Part shown: one piece after another, positions 8,628 to 17,525 of the stretch
Position numbering within the stretch: the first letter of the stretch is position 1
Layout of the letters: each line of letters opens with the position of its first letter
Source: Bacillota bacterium
GTDB taxonomy: Bacteria; Bacillota; Clostridia; Lachnospirales; Bianqueaceae
Reading direction: 5' to 3'
DNA: 64,000 nucleotides
NCBI GenBank assembly: GCA_017441925.1
Contig: JAFRUE010000003.1
Location: forward strand, 62,001 to 126,000
Program-made: the position numbers and the translations under genes
Notes under the pieces: generated by a model
Told to the model about the DNA's origin: nothing
Databases searched by the model: none
What the model saw: the letters and a program-made list of their open reading frames with translations, nothing else

Positions 8628-9701
8628 TCAGACAGTTTCAAAATCGAAGGAATCAAGGTTATCGAGAGTGTATTCCCTCCCGGTCTCCTTGAAGCGCTCA
8701 TAATTGTCATGCAGCATCTCGTAATAAGCGGGATTGTTCATGCGCTCGATGCCCATGAGGTTGATATTCTCGATGCCGCATTTGCGCTCGAGCATGATCT
8801 TTTTGCGCAGATTTTCCGGAGTCAGGGCACCGTGGGGATAGACGGTAGACTCGCTGAATATGCGCGAGACGTCGCCCATCAGCGCCATGTGGCGCAGCAC
8901 ACCCTCGACAAGCCGGCGCTTATTCCCGGGCGTTTCAAATTTTGCATCGTCAAACATATACTCGCCTACGCGGAACAGGCAGTCCGGGACAGCCTCCCTT
9001 ATCTTCAGGATATCTATGCCGTGGCGACGGTCACCGTTATGCATCACCATGATGCCGTTCTGCACGCCTTCGACGGAAGTGTCCCTCATGAAACGAGTGA
9101 CGCGCTCGCAGGTGAAATCCGTCCACGCCTCGCGCAGCGCAAGCTGATCTTCGTTCAGACCGGCAGGATCTCTTTTGATGACGGGCCGCAGCGACTCGCG
9201 GCTGAAACCATCAGGAATGTCAGATCTGTATTTGCCGGCGAACTCGGCGAGGCAATCGTCGCAGAAACAGCCCTGAATATCGCCTTCATAGTTGCCCTGG
9301 CGCAGATCATCGTCCCAGATCATCGCGGGGATGCCAAGTTCTTTAAGCTCATACATATGTTTTTTGATATCGGTTATAAGCTGCGGGGTTATCGCATTGC
9401 ACCAGCGCACCGGCCGGTTATCGATGTCACGGCGGATGTGCCAGCCCTCGTGGAAGGTATAACAGGGAGTATCGAGGCCTTCGGGATGTCCGAGCGGGAG
9501 GCCGATAGCCATGACGGCAAAACCCTCTTCATCGAGGATTTTTTTGACCTTGGCAATGTTTTCGAGGGACGTCCTGCCGGTGACATTGAAGGTGGTCGTA
9601 AGAATCCCTTCTATATGGCTGTCCCTGATCATTTTCATCCATCCGGGAGTCTGCGCTCCTTTGATGACGGTACCGAGCCCGGCACATGCCCAGATTTTCA
9701 T
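8628..9701 (-). CDS. Uncharacterised protein, possibly a TIM-barrel glycoside hydrolase relative
   Basis: A 357-residue soluble protein that I cannot assign to a named family. It begins MKIWACAGLG; a conserved-looking central part carries IWDDDL and the cysteine cluster CFCDDCLAEF, reminiscent of Cys-rich loops in GH42-like or related TIM-barrel proteins. Later blocks include NGIMVMHNGDRRHGIDIL and RIFSESTVYPHG. No signal peptide is seen. The start is well supported by AGAGGAGC. It heads the run leading to the PIG-L and carboxypeptidase genes, so a role in sugar or cell-wall metabolism is plausible but unproven. Confidence 0.6.
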   Translation of the reverse strand: MKIWACAGLGTVIKGAQTPGWMKMIRDSHIEGILTTTFNVTGRTSLENIAKVKKILDEEGFAVMAIGLPLGHPEGLDTPCYTFHEGWHIRRDIDNRPVRWCNAITPQLITDIKKHMYELKELGIPAMIWDDDLRQGNYEGDIQGCFCDDCLAEFAGKYRSDIPDGFSRESLRPVIKRDPAGLNEDQLALREAWTDFTCERVTRFMRDTSVEGVQNGIMVMHNGDRRHGIDILKIREAVPDCLFRVGEYMFDDAKFETPGNKRRLVEGVLRHMALMGDVSRIFSESTVYPHGALTPENLRKKIMLERKCGIENINLMGIERMNNPAYYEMLHDNYERFKETGREYTLDNLDSFDFETV

Positions 9702-9771
9702 GTTATTCTGCTCCTCTCGTTTCTTGTCCGTATATAGCGCGGGACAATTCCCGTTATTAGAGTTTTTCCTG

Positions 9772-9813
9772 AATAAATAAAGGGATCAGGCATTATTCCA
9801 GCCAAATCCCTTT
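9772..9813 (-). terminator. Terminator of ssrA
   Basis: On the minus strand AAAGGGAT pairs with ATCCCTTT and is followed by the T-rich TTATTTATTC, 12 bases beyond the tmRNA 3' end. Confidence 0.75.
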
Positions 9814-9824
9814 TCTGAGAACTA

Positions 9825-10173
9825 TGGAGATGATGGGAATTGAACCCATGTCCGAAGATCCGTCCATTCCTGGCGCTACCATCATAGCCGGCATTTTGGT
9901 TTCCCGTCATCAGGCCCCTGCCGGCGGGGTCCTGCTCCGGTAGCTTCATCCTATGCCCTTAGTATCTCAAAGCTTTGAAGTAAGGGTGTCCCGCCTTATC
10001 GATGCCTTGTCCGCGGGCGCGGGTAACCTTTGGCAAGACAGCTGCCTGATCAGGCAGCGAATGCGTAACTATTATTGTTAGCGTTTATATTTAAGCTCAG
10101 ATTTTAACGCAGCCCTGAACCTGCGGATGGCTCCCTGAATCTCTGGCACCCCCGTCGAAACCTTGACATCCCC
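9825..10173 (-). ncRNA. ssrA: Transfer-messenger RNA (tmRNA)
   Basis: Rescues stalled ribosomes by acting first as alanyl-tRNA and then as mRNA for a degradation tag. The 5' end GGGGATGTCAAGGTTTCGAC pairs through GGGGATG with CATCTCC at the 3' end to form the acceptor stem; the T arm reads TGGGTTCAATTCCCA. The discriminator A is encoded but CCA is not, so CCA must be added. The tag frame (10050-10082) encodes ANNNSYAFAA followed by TGA, giving the tag AANNNSYAFAA with the usual hydrophobic C-terminus for ClpXP recognition. Length, 349 bases, is normal for a one-piece tmRNA. Confidence 0.97.
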
Positions 10174-10195
10174 GTGAGTGCCTGCATAAACAGGC
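10174..10195 (-). other. Leader hairpin of pre-tmRNA
   Basis: GTGCCTG and CAGGCAC pair perfectly around TTTATG immediately upstream of the mature 5' end, between the promoter and ssrA. It probably belongs to the precursor removed by RNase P. Confidence 0.55.
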
Positions 10196-10201
10196 ACGAT
10201 C

Positions 10202-10230
10202 ATTATAGCAAAGAACGCTGCGGCTGTCAA
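10202..10230 (-). promoter_or_regulatory. Consensus ssrA promoter
   Basis: TTGACA (10225-10230) and TATAAT (10202-10207) are separated by exactly 17 bases on the minus strand. The -35 box overlaps the stop codon end of the neighbouring zinc-ribbon gene on the same strand. Confidence 0.9.
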
Positions 10231-12356
10231 GAAACCGTGATCTTGACTTCCTTTGGCTCTGTCCTGAAGATCAGGCCGTACGCGGCGGCAGCCGTTTTCG
10301 GGTCCAGCTCGCTGTTGTAGTCGATCGTCGCGTTCGTACCGGCCGCTCCGATATTGTTTAATGTATAGGAACCTTTCGCGAGCTCCTTCCCGGATGCGTC
10401 GACAATCGTGAAAACAACCTTTCGTTTATCGCCCTTATCCGCATCCTGTACAGACAGCCGGACCGTATATTCACCCGCCTTGAAAGAATCCTTGGTCAGC
10501 GTCAGCTTGCCGGTGATCTTATCGCCCTTCTTCGTGAATACCGGCTTGATATAGTCACGTGGTTCCACTTCTGTCGTGTCCTTCAGCCCATTGATCGTAA
10601 AGCTGCGGCTCTCCGGCAGAATGATCCCGCACTCCTCATCGATCTTCTTCAGGATCTCCGGATCCGCCTTCAGCGTAACGGTATCATTGTTCTTCAGAGA
10701 AGCTGCTTCTGCTCGGTACGCAGCAGTATAAACCGTCTCTCCGTTACCCTTCACCACAGCGGCGTCCATGCCGAAAGTATCCTTGGGAAGAGAATAGCGC
10801 AGTGTATACTCTCCGGCCTCGGCGGACTCCTTCGACAAAGATGCCTGAAGCTTCCCGTAGCCGTTATAGCCGGAAGCCGTCACATTCAGCGCATCCAGTA
10901 CGTTCACGTTCTGAAGTTCCGCAAGTCCCTCAACAACGAAAGTTTTCTCCGCGGCTGCAGCCTCCAGGCCGTATCCCGCGAGGAAAGCCGCTGTCTCGTC
11001 CTCTTCATCCGCAGGGATTCTGTAAATGATCTCCTGTCCGTTCTCAAGTGTTCCTTGTGTAATCCCGTCGGGAACCAGCCGGATCCGGAATCCGTCGTCA
11101 GTTTCTGCCTCGGCCCAGCACTCTGGCGGTGTGCTCTCATCCTCTTCAGAAAGCGCCAGCTTAAGGGAAAATGTCACGCCGCCGGCCGTGAAGCTGTCAG
11201 AATCGAGTTTCAGTCCGACATTTCCTCTTGTGTTGAACCCGGTATATTCCGCCGTGAGCGACGCGAACAGATCGACCTGTTCCAAAGCGGCAAGCCCTTC
11301 TGCTTCATAGCTGCGCTCCTCGGTAATCAGCTCCACCCCGTGGGCACCCAGCCATTTGCCGTCATGTCCCTCGATGCTTACGAGACTGTAGGCCACTGTA
11401 CTGCCGTTCGACAGCCGGTCCGTCTGATGATCTGTCCCGTAAATGACCGAAGCCGTTTCGCCGGTGGTCTTGCTGACCAGATCGAACTGCAAAGTGTCCC
11501 CGTCGGCATCCTGCTGCAGCGTCACCGTGAGATCCCCGACTGTCAGGCTCTCGCTGTCGAGTCTTGCCGACCCGGTCCCCCAGCCGTTATAGCCTTCATA
11601 GGTGAAAACAACGTGATCAAGCAGATTGATCCCGGTGACCGGATTCAGTCCGGCAACCTCAACCGCGCCGAAATACCTGAACCGTATCCTGAAATCCTTC
11701 TCAATGGCTGTAAGATCCGGATAGCGGATATTCACGATGTCTCCGTTGCGCAGTTCTCCTGCCGGCCGGTCGCTTCTGATCGACGGAGAAATGACCTTGT
11801 CCATGCTGCCGCCCGCTGATTCCAGAGCGCCCGGGTTTCTCCTGGCAGCCATCTGATTCAGCTCTGCAAGCTTCTCCTCGTCCCAGACAAGTCTTGCCGA
11901 ACCGTATCCGTCCGCACCGTCCACCTCGACTGTAAAATAATCCGATAGTCTGACCGTCTTCGGGGCAAGCAGGAAATACGCAGCTGCGCCCAGCAAAAGA
12001 ACACCGATCACGGCAAGCAGGATCACAAGCTTATGCGAACGCTTGCCGGACGGCTTCGATGGACGGCGGGCTGGCTGTGACGCATCGCTGCCCGGCGGCG
12101 TAGCGGTGCCGGTTGGCGGCGGTGTGGACGGCTGCTGTACCGGTATATTCGGGATCGTCGCTGTCAATCTCTGTTTCTCGGCCGCCAGCGCACGTCTTGC
12201 GGCTTCCGCCTGCTCTGCTTTACGCATGGCTTCCAGAGCCGCTTCCGACCCGGCCGGACCGGCTGAATCCGGCCAAACGATACGAACCCCGCAGTTCTGG
12301 CAGAACCTCGCTCCCTCGATCAGCTCTGCTCCGCATTTAGGACATCTCATGGACAA
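10227..12356 (-). CDS. Membrane protein with zinc ribbon and repeated extracellular domains
   Basis: A 709-residue protein. Residues 5-22 form a zinc ribbon (CPKC and CQNC), 40-66 a charged Ala-rich helix, 75-105 a Pro/Thr linker, and 110-131 one membrane helix (LVILLAVIGVLLLGAAAYFL). The remaining 575 residues, probably outside the cell, contain about five related units with GYNGWGTGSARL, GFNTRGNVGLKL or GYNGYGKLQASL followed by a strand and AGEYTLR-type endings. The function is unknown; zinc ribbon plus one helix plus beta-rich repeats is common in gut Clostridia. The TTG at 12356 is chosen because AAGGAGA is correctly spaced for it; an ATG two codons on is the alternative. Confidence 0.8.
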   Translation of the reverse strand: MSMRCPKCGAELIEGARFCQNCGVRIVWPDSAGPAGSEAALEAMRKAEQAEAARRALAAEKQRLTATIPNIPVQQPSTPPPTGTATPPGSDASQPARRPSKPSGKRSHKLVILLAVIGVLLLGAAAYFLLAPKTVRLSDYFTVEVDGADGYGSARLVWDEEKLAELNQMAARRNPGALESAGGSMDKVISPSIRSDRPAGELRNGDIVNIRYPDLTAIEKDFRIRFRYFGAVEVAGLNPVTGINLLDHVVFTYEGYNGWGTGSARLDSESLTVGDLTVTLQQDADGDTLQFDLVSKTTGETASVIYGTDHQTDRLSNGSTVAYSLVSIEGHDGKWLGAHGVELITEERSYEAEGLAALEQVDLFASLTAEYTGFNTRGNVGLKLDSDSFTAGGVTFSLKLALSEEDESTPPECWAEAETDDGFRIRLVPDGITQGTLENGQEIIYRIPADEEDETAAFLAGYGLEAAAAEKTFVVEGLAELQNVNVLDALNVTASGYNGYGKLQASLSKESAEAGEYTLRYSLPKDTFGMDAAVVKGNGETVYTAAYRAEAASLKNNDTVTLKADPEILKKIDEECGIILPESRSFTINGLKDTTEVEPRDYIKPVFTKKGDKITGKLTLTKDSFKAGEYTVRLSVQDADKGDKRKVVFTIVDASGKELAKGSYTLNNIGAAGTNATIDYNSELDPKTAAAAYGLIFRTEPKEVKITVS

Positions 12357-12401
12357 TATTTATACTTCTCCTTACTCAATCCTTATACTGCAAATCGCTG
12401 C

Positions 12402-12887
12402 TTACGACTCTGCCAACTGCCGGATGAAAGCGGCAAGACGCGCTTCGTTCTCTTCTGTCGGTCTGGCTTTGGGATCGACAAGACTGACCTGTGCCACAAG
12501 TTTCTCCACTCCGGCTTCCTTCTGCAGCTGCAGGATGCATTTATCCGCATTTCCTCCGCTGCTGCTCGCGATAACGGCAACTTTCCTGCCGCGCAGATCA
12601 TTCTCGGCAAGGAAACTGCGAAGCGGCGGCGTGAATGTTCCTGCCCAGACCGGCGTGCACAGGACCACCAGATCATAATCACCCGCGCTAAAGCCGTACG
12701 GCTGCAGTTCCGGCTTGTCTTTCATAACTGCAGCCTTGCCTCCCCACATGAATTTCTTAATACCCTTGTCCGGGTATGCTTTCACCGGGACAAGCTCGAC
12801 CATCGCGGCATCCAGCGCCTTGGCGGTCTTCTCCGCAGCATACCTGACGTTTCCCTCCAGCGAATAAAAAACAACTGCTGTTCTCAT
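12402..12887 (-). CDS. Flavodoxin
   Basis: A 161-residue FMN-binding electron carrier. The phosphate-binding loop is YSLEGNVRYAAEKTAKAL at the first strand, a variant of the T/S-x-x-G-N-T loop, and later blocks (DLVVLCTPVWAGTFTPPLRSF and VIASSSGGNA) match the isoalloxazine-binding loops of flavodoxin-like proteins of the kind often annotated as NAD(P)H-dependent or clostridial flavodoxins. The start has AGAGGAGAA in place. The zinc-ribbon gene follows after 45 bases, so co-transcription is possible. Redox partners are not evident nearby. Confidence 0.9.
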   Translation of the reverse strand: MRTAVVFYSLEGNVRYAAEKTAKALDAAMVELVPVKAYPDKGIKKFMWGGKAAVMKDKPELQPYGFSAGDYDLVVLCTPVWAGTFTPPLRSFLAENDLRGRKVAVIASSSGGNADKCILQLQKEAGVEKLVAQVSLVDPKARPTEENEARLAAFIRQLAES

Positions 12888-12944
12888 CCGTATTCTCCTC
12901 TCTGATAATGCTGTTCTGTCCCCAAAATACCGGACAGAATGATT

Positions 12945-12976
12945 AAAAAGACCCGCCCGTCCGCCGGGCGGATCTT
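12945..12976 (-). terminator. Terminator after the M18 aminopeptidase gene
   Basis: AAGACCCGCCCG pairs with CGGGCGGATCTT (one mismatch), followed on the minus strand by TTTTTAAT. It ends the GH3-DJ-1-aminopeptidase run. Confidence 0.8.
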
Positions 12977-12992
12977 GCCTTCAAAACTCTGT

Positions 12993-14273
12993 TTATTCCC
13001 CGAAAAACGCCTTGAACGCGCGGATCCCGAGCTCGGTATCCTGTGTTCCGCCGGTCTCCGCTGCCGAATGCATGGCCAGCTGCGGCAGTCCTACATCCAC
13101 GCTCGCTGCCGATACGTGGGACGTAGAGATATGTCCCAGCGTCGAACCGCCTGCGATATCGGACCGGTTCGTATATGTCTGATACGGAACGCCGGCCTTG
13201 CGGCACCAGCTCTTCATCTTCGCGGCAGAGAAAGCATCCGAAGTATATTTCTGTCCACCGTGATACTTGATCACCAGCCCGCCGTTCAGTACCGGACGGT
13301 TTGTGGGATCGGCTTTCTCCGGATGGTTCGGATGCACCGCATGTGCGTTATCCGATGAGATCACGAAACTCTCCGCGAGCAGACGGTCGTATCTGTCCCC
13401 GTCAAACTCGCAGCAGGCGCAGGCTCTGCGCAGGACGTCTGAAAGGAACGTCGAATCAGCTCCCTGCCGGGTCCCGCTTCCGACTTCTTCGTTATCAAAA
13501 ACGGCGCAGACATTAATGTAACGCTCCGGCGTGCTCTGCGTAAACGCGGTCACGGCCGCGTACACGCTCTGCAGGTCGTCCAGCTTAGGCGACAGGATGA
13601 ACTCCCCGTTCTCACCAAAGAATGTTCCTTTCTGCCGCGGATACAGGAACAGATCGTGTGCAAGGATCTCCTCTTTCTGTACTCCGGCCGCAGCCGCCGC
13701 GCGGGCGATCACATCCCCGTCTTTCCCGCTGTAAAGCGGCTCCAGATCGACCTGTACATTATACTCGTATCCTTTGTTGATCTCGCGGTTCATATGGATC
13801 GCGACATTCGGGATCACACAGAGGTCCTCATCCACATTGACGAGAACCGTCTTCACGCCATCCGGCGTATCCACGGCGATCCGGCCCGCAACGGACAGCG
13901 GCCTGTCGAACCATGCGGACATGATCATACCGCCGTATCCTTCCACATTCAGCTTGGTATAAGCGCCTTCCGCGCGGACTTCCGGTTTCTCCTTGATCTT
14001 GAAGCAGGGCGAGTCGCAATGCGCGGCCAGGATATGGAATCCCGCCGGTTCGCCGTCCGGGATCTGCACCGCGATGACCGACGAATCATTCCGGACCGTA
14101 TAGAAGCACCGGCCGGCATCCCTCCAGTCATCCGCCTCCGCAACGCGCTTATATCCCGCTTCTTCCAGCATCCGGCCGACCTCTGCGGCGGCGTGGAAGC
14201 ATGTCGGACTCTTTCCGATAAAGTCCATCATCTTCCTGGCGGACTCACGGTATGTTTCTTTTCTGATCTCCAT
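12993..14273 (-). CDS. M18 family metalloaminopeptidase
   Basis: A 426-residue cytoplasmic di-zinc aminopeptidase that removes N-terminal (often acidic or neutral) residues from peptides. Metal-ligand blocks are visible in family order: AAHCDSPCFKIK, CAVFDNEEVGSGT, SSDNAHAVHPN and STSHVSAASVDVGLPQLAMH. The frame extends 27 codons further upstream into the DJ-1 gene, but the ATG at 14273, with GAGGTG just ahead and one base after the DJ-1 stop, is the natural start. Translation is probably coupled to the DJ-1 gene. The length is normal for the family. Confidence 0.93.
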   Translation of the reverse strand: MEIRKETYRESARKMMDFIGKSPTCFHAAAEVGRMLEEAGYKRVAEADDWRDAGRCFYTVRNDSSVIAVQIPDGEPAGFHILAAHCDSPCFKIKEKPEVRAEGAYTKLNVEGYGGMIMSAWFDRPLSVAGRIAVDTPDGVKTVLVNVDEDLCVIPNVAIHMNREINKGYEYNVQVDLEPLYSGKDGDVIARAAAAAGVQKEEILAHDLFLYPRQKGTFFGENGEFILSPKLDDLQSVYAAVTAFTQSTPERYINVCAVFDNEEVGSGTRQGADSTFLSDVLRRACACCEFDGDRYDRLLAESFVISSDNAHAVHPNHPEKADPTNRPVLNGGLVIKYHGGQKYTSDAFSAAKMKSWCRKAGVPYQTYTNRSDIAGGSTLGHISTSHVSAASVDVGLPQLAMHSAAETGGTQDTELGIRAFKAFFGE

Positions 14274-14274
14274 T

Positions 14275-14826
14275 TTACACCTCATATACGATCGCGTCGG
14301 CGATCTCGCGTGCCTTGGCGGCTCCGCAGAAATGCTCTGTGATCGCCAGTGCAAACGCGATTGCTGTCCCGACTCCGCGGGATGTAATCACATTCCCGTC
14401 CTTTACGACCGGCTCTGCAAGCCATTCCGCGCCAAGCAGATCTTTCTCGAAGCCCGGATGGCATGTCGCTTTGCGGCCTTTCAGGATCCCGCGGTGTCCG
14501 GGCACGCTCGGCGCCGCGCAGATCGCCGCGACGGTCTTATCCTCGGCAAAACGGTCCAGGACCTCCATCAGCCCGGCATGGGCTTCCAGATTCTCCGTCC
14601 CGACTTTGCCTCCCGGCAGGACCAGCATATCGTAACTGTCCCAATCCGCGTCCTCAAACAGCACGTCCGCCGCAAAATCGATCCCGTGCGAACCGTGCAC
14701 CGTCAGACTTCCGCTGACGGAAACCATCTCAACTTCGATGCCCGCTCTCCGGCAGAAATCGACGACCGTCAGGCCTTCGATCTCCTCAACGCCGTCAGCC
14801 ATCGCCACAGCTATTCTGCTCATCAT
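14275..14826 (-). CDS. DJ-1/PfpI family protein
   Basis: A 183-residue protein of the DJ-1/ThiJ subfamily. The nucleophile-elbow cysteine is C103 in AICAAPSVPG and the paired glutamate is in ADGVEEIE near residue 16. The family covers protein or nucleotide deglycation-like and chaperone-like roles; a precise activity cannot be assigned. Two adjacent ATGs occur (14824-14826 and 14821-14823); GGAGG is better spaced for the second. It lies 16 bases after the GH3 gene and one base before the aminopeptidase gene, so the three form one unit. Confidence 0.9.
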   Translation of the reverse strand: MMSRIAVAMADGVEEIEGLTVVDFCRRAGIEVEMVSVSGSLTVHGSHGIDFAADVLFEDADWDSYDMLVLPGGKVGTENLEAHAGLMEVLDRFAEDKTVAAICAAPSVPGHRGILKGRKATCHPGFEKDLLGAEWLAEPVVKDGNVITSRGVGTAIAFALAITEHFCGAAKAREIADAIVYEV

Positions 14827-14842
14827 ATGTCCTCCGGCCTGA

Positions 14843-17323
14843 TCAGTTCAGTCTGCCCATGCGGATCATGCCCGCAAGGATACGGGCCGCACATCCGCGG
14901 ATCTCTTCCGCCGTCAGTCTGCCGTCCTTATAAGCTTCCGTAACATCCTTGATATCGCCTTCCGTACCCGGCATGATCAGATCGTTCCCGGCCGCAGGAC
15001 ACTTCCATGCGTTTGCGCCTCCCCACGGGGACGTCGTGGTCCAGTCCGTCATGATCAGTCCCTTGAATCCCCATTCAGTACGGGCGATCTCCGTGCAGAG
15101 ATCCTTATTGTTGGCGGAGAAAACGCCGTTGATCCTGTTATAGGAAGTCATGATCGCGTAAGGCTGCGCTTTGCGTACCGCGATCTCAAAACCGCGCAGA
15201 TAGATCTCGCGCAGCGCGCGTTCGGATACGACACTGTCCGCGCCCATGCGGTGCTCTTCCTGATTGTTGCAGGCGAAATGCTTGATCGTCGTTCCGGTAT
15301 GCGGATTCTGCTGCACACCTTCCGTGATCGCGGCCGCCATCATGCCGGCGATCAGCGGATCCTCGGAATAATACTCGAAATTGCGTCCGCACAGAGGATT
15401 CCTGTAGATATTCATGCCCGGAGCGAGCCACCAGCTGATGCCAAGCTCTTCCATCTCGGCGGAGACCGCTTTGCCGACTTTGCGTACGATCTCGGGATCC
15501 CAGGTCTGAGCAAGCAGCGCGCCGACCGGGAAAGCCGTGCAGTACTGATAATAGACTTCCGCTCCGGGATGCTTCTCCGCCGTGCTGAACAGACCACCTT
15601 CCATGCTGTCCAGCATACCTGCCGGATACAGACTGCCGGTCTCCGGATCGACTTCGTATTCTTTCGTAACGCGGACGCCTGCGGGGCCGTCCGCCATCAC
15701 GATCGCCGGAACGCCGTATTTCTCTGCAAGTGTGTCTGTCGTCTCGCCTGCAGCGCCCGGGACCGCGCGTCCCGCACTGCCGAGCGCGGAAGCGTCCTTG
15801 GAGAAAGCTCCTGCGAGCAGCGGGATCAGCTCTTCGATCGGGATCTGATCCGCGATCGCACGTGCGCGCACGTCTGCGGTATCTTCCTCACGGCCGATAT
15901 TCTCGAGAGCCGCCGGGATAAACGTATACTCCGGAATGCGCAGCGTCTTTGCGATCTGCTGCCATCCCTGCTCGCGTTTCAGCAGGCTCTCGGGGACCTC
16001 GATCTCGGTAAGCTCTTCCTGCAGCGGACAGATCGGGGCGACCGTCTCAAGAACGGTATCTTTGCCGACCGTCAGGACGCCGCCGAGCACCGACGCCTCA
16101 AGGCTATTGCCGATCCACAGACCGTACTTGCCGGCCTGCAGCACCCATGTACCCTCTTTTTCATTGAAAGAAGCAAAATTCTTGGAATCCGCCATGATCA
16201 CGATGACCTGGGACTGTCCGGGCAAAAGCACACGCGTCTTTGCATAGCCGACCAGTCTGCGGTATTCCTTCGGGAAACCGGACTGCGGGCAGGAGGCGTA
16301 GACCTGAACGACCTCAGCGCCGGAGTAGCGGTCGCCGGTATTCGTGACCTTCGCAGTAAACGTCACATCGTCCTCATCCGAAGAAACACGGAATTCGGAG
16401 ATCTCAAATGTCGTATAGGACAGACCGTAGCCAAAACCGAATTCCGGCTCGATGCCCCATGTGTCAAAATAACGGTATCCGACGAAAATGCCCTCGGTAT
16501 ATTTCTCTGTATCGACGTTGCCGTCCTGCAGGCTGAACGTCGCGGAACTCGGAAAATCTTCATAGCGCTTGGCCCAGGTCGCAGTCAGTTTGCCGGAAGG
16601 CGTAACGTCGCCCTTGAGGACCGCAGCCAGAGCGTTGCCGCCCTCCTGTCCCATCTGCGCGACGTAAAGGATCGCCTTAAGGCAAGGCAGCTCGCGGACT
16701 GCAGCAAGATCGACCGGTCCGCCCGCGTTGATGACCAGAACGATCTGCGTGCCCAGCTCGTTCAGCGTCTCGAGATCCCCGGTCTCACGGTCCGTCAGAT
16801 AGTAATCACCCTTCTCCGCACGGCGGTCAGCGCCTTCGCCCGCGATCCGGGAAATGACATAAACAGCCGTCTCCGCGTGATCCACGTCCGACGCTGCAAC
16901 AGGCCGTCCGTCCGGAGTCCTGTAGGGATGCTTGGAATACTCATCAAAGAATCCGATCCCGGTGGTTCCTTTGATCCGCTCGAGGATCATGTCCCTCCAG
17001 TCAATACGGCTCTTATTGTATCTGGCCTCAAAATCATCCAGCCAGTCCTTGCTTGTCAGATCAAATCCCGCGTTCTCAAAGCCTTTGCGGATCGTAATGG
17101 ACTCCCGCTCATTTACATCGCCCGAACCGGTGCCGCCCTTTACGGTCCTGGCCGCGCCGCTTCCGAGCAGAGCGATCCGGCTGCCCGACGCGAGTGGCAG
17201 CACACCGTCATTTTTAAGTAATACGATACCGGCCTCTGCAGCTTCTCTCGAAAGTGCGCCGTTCAGTACTTCCCGCTCCGTGATCGTGGGATCCGTTGTT
17301 CCGCTCCATCTATGCTGTGCCAT
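14843..17323 (-). CDS. Glycoside hydrolase family 3 with reversed domain order
   Basis: An 826-residue beta-glucosidase or beta-xylosidase-type enzyme. The domain normally C-terminal comes first (VLLKNDGVLPLASGSRIAL and TVKGGTGSGDVNER), a fibronectin-III-like domain follows (near 380-460), and the catalytic barrel is last, with KHFACNNQE and the nucleophile Asp in LIMTDWTTTSPWGG. This order is known from Ruminococcus albus and Butyrivibrio beta-glucosidases. No signal peptide, so it acts on imported or diffusible oligosaccharides in the cytoplasm. The ATG at 17323 is preferred over one three codons upstream because AAGGAT is correctly spaced only for the former. It is the first gene of a run with DJ-1 and M18. 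Confidence 0.94.
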   Translation of the reverse strand: MAQHRWSGTTDPTITEREVLNGALSREAAEAGIVLLKNDGVLPLASGSRIALLGSGAARTVKGGTGSGDVNERESITIRKGFENAGFDLTSKDWLDDFEARYNKSRIDWRDMILERIKGTTGIGFFDEYSKHPYRTPDGRPVAASDVDHAETAVYVISRIAGEGADRRAEKGDYYLTDRETGDLETLNELGTQIVLVINAGGPVDLAAVRELPCLKAILYVAQMGQEGGNALAAVLKGDVTPSGKLTATWAKRYEDFPSSATFSLQDGNVDTEKYTEGIFVGYRYFDTWGIEPEFGFGYGLSYTTFEISEFRVSSDEDDVTFTAKVTNTGDRYSGAEVVQVYASCPQSGFPKEYRRLVGYAKTRVLLPGQSQVIVIMADSKNFASFNEKEGTWVLQAGKYGLWIGNSLEASVLGGVLTVGKDTVLETVAPICPLQEELTEIEVPESLLKREQGWQQIAKTLRIPEYTFIPAALENIGREEDTADVRARAIADQIPIEELIPLLAGAFSKDASALGSAGRAVPGAAGETTDTLAEKYGVPAIVMADGPAGVRVTKEYEVDPETGSLYPAGMLDSMEGGLFSTAEKHPGAEVYYQYCTAFPVGALLAQTWDPEIVRKVGKAVSAEMEELGISWWLAPGMNIYRNPLCGRNFEYYSEDPLIAGMMAAAITEGVQQNPHTGTTIKHFACNNQEEHRMGADSVVSERALREIYLRGFEIAVRKAQPYAIMTSYNRINGVFSANNKDLCTEIARTEWGFKGLIMTDWTTTSPWGGANAWKCPAAGNDLIMPGTEGDIKDVTEAYKDGRLTAEEIRGCAARILAGMIRMGRLN

Positions 17324-17471
17324 TTTGTACATCCTTTCTGTTACGTTTTTATCTGGTAAGTAAATTATAGCCCAAACCTGCTGTAAAAACAATGCCTTTC
17401 GGAAAATTCGCATGTGCCGGCAAGGGACGGGACGATCCGCCGCAAAAACCTAAAGCCCGCATTTTTGCACA

Positions 17472-17504
17472 CAAAAAATCCCCTTCCGGATGCCCGGAGG
17501 GGAT
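17472..17504 (-). terminator. Terminator after the repeat-rich protein gene
   Basis: ATCCCC plus CCGG pair with CCGG plus GGGGAT, followed on the minus strand by TTTTTT. Confidence 0.8.
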
Positions 17505-17525
17505 CATTATAATTCCAGCTATTGA

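Noticed and set aside
15251-17221. A 656-codon plus-strand open frame
   Set aside because: Antisense shadow of the GH3 gene, with no ribosome binding site and Arg/His-rich composition unlike a real protein.
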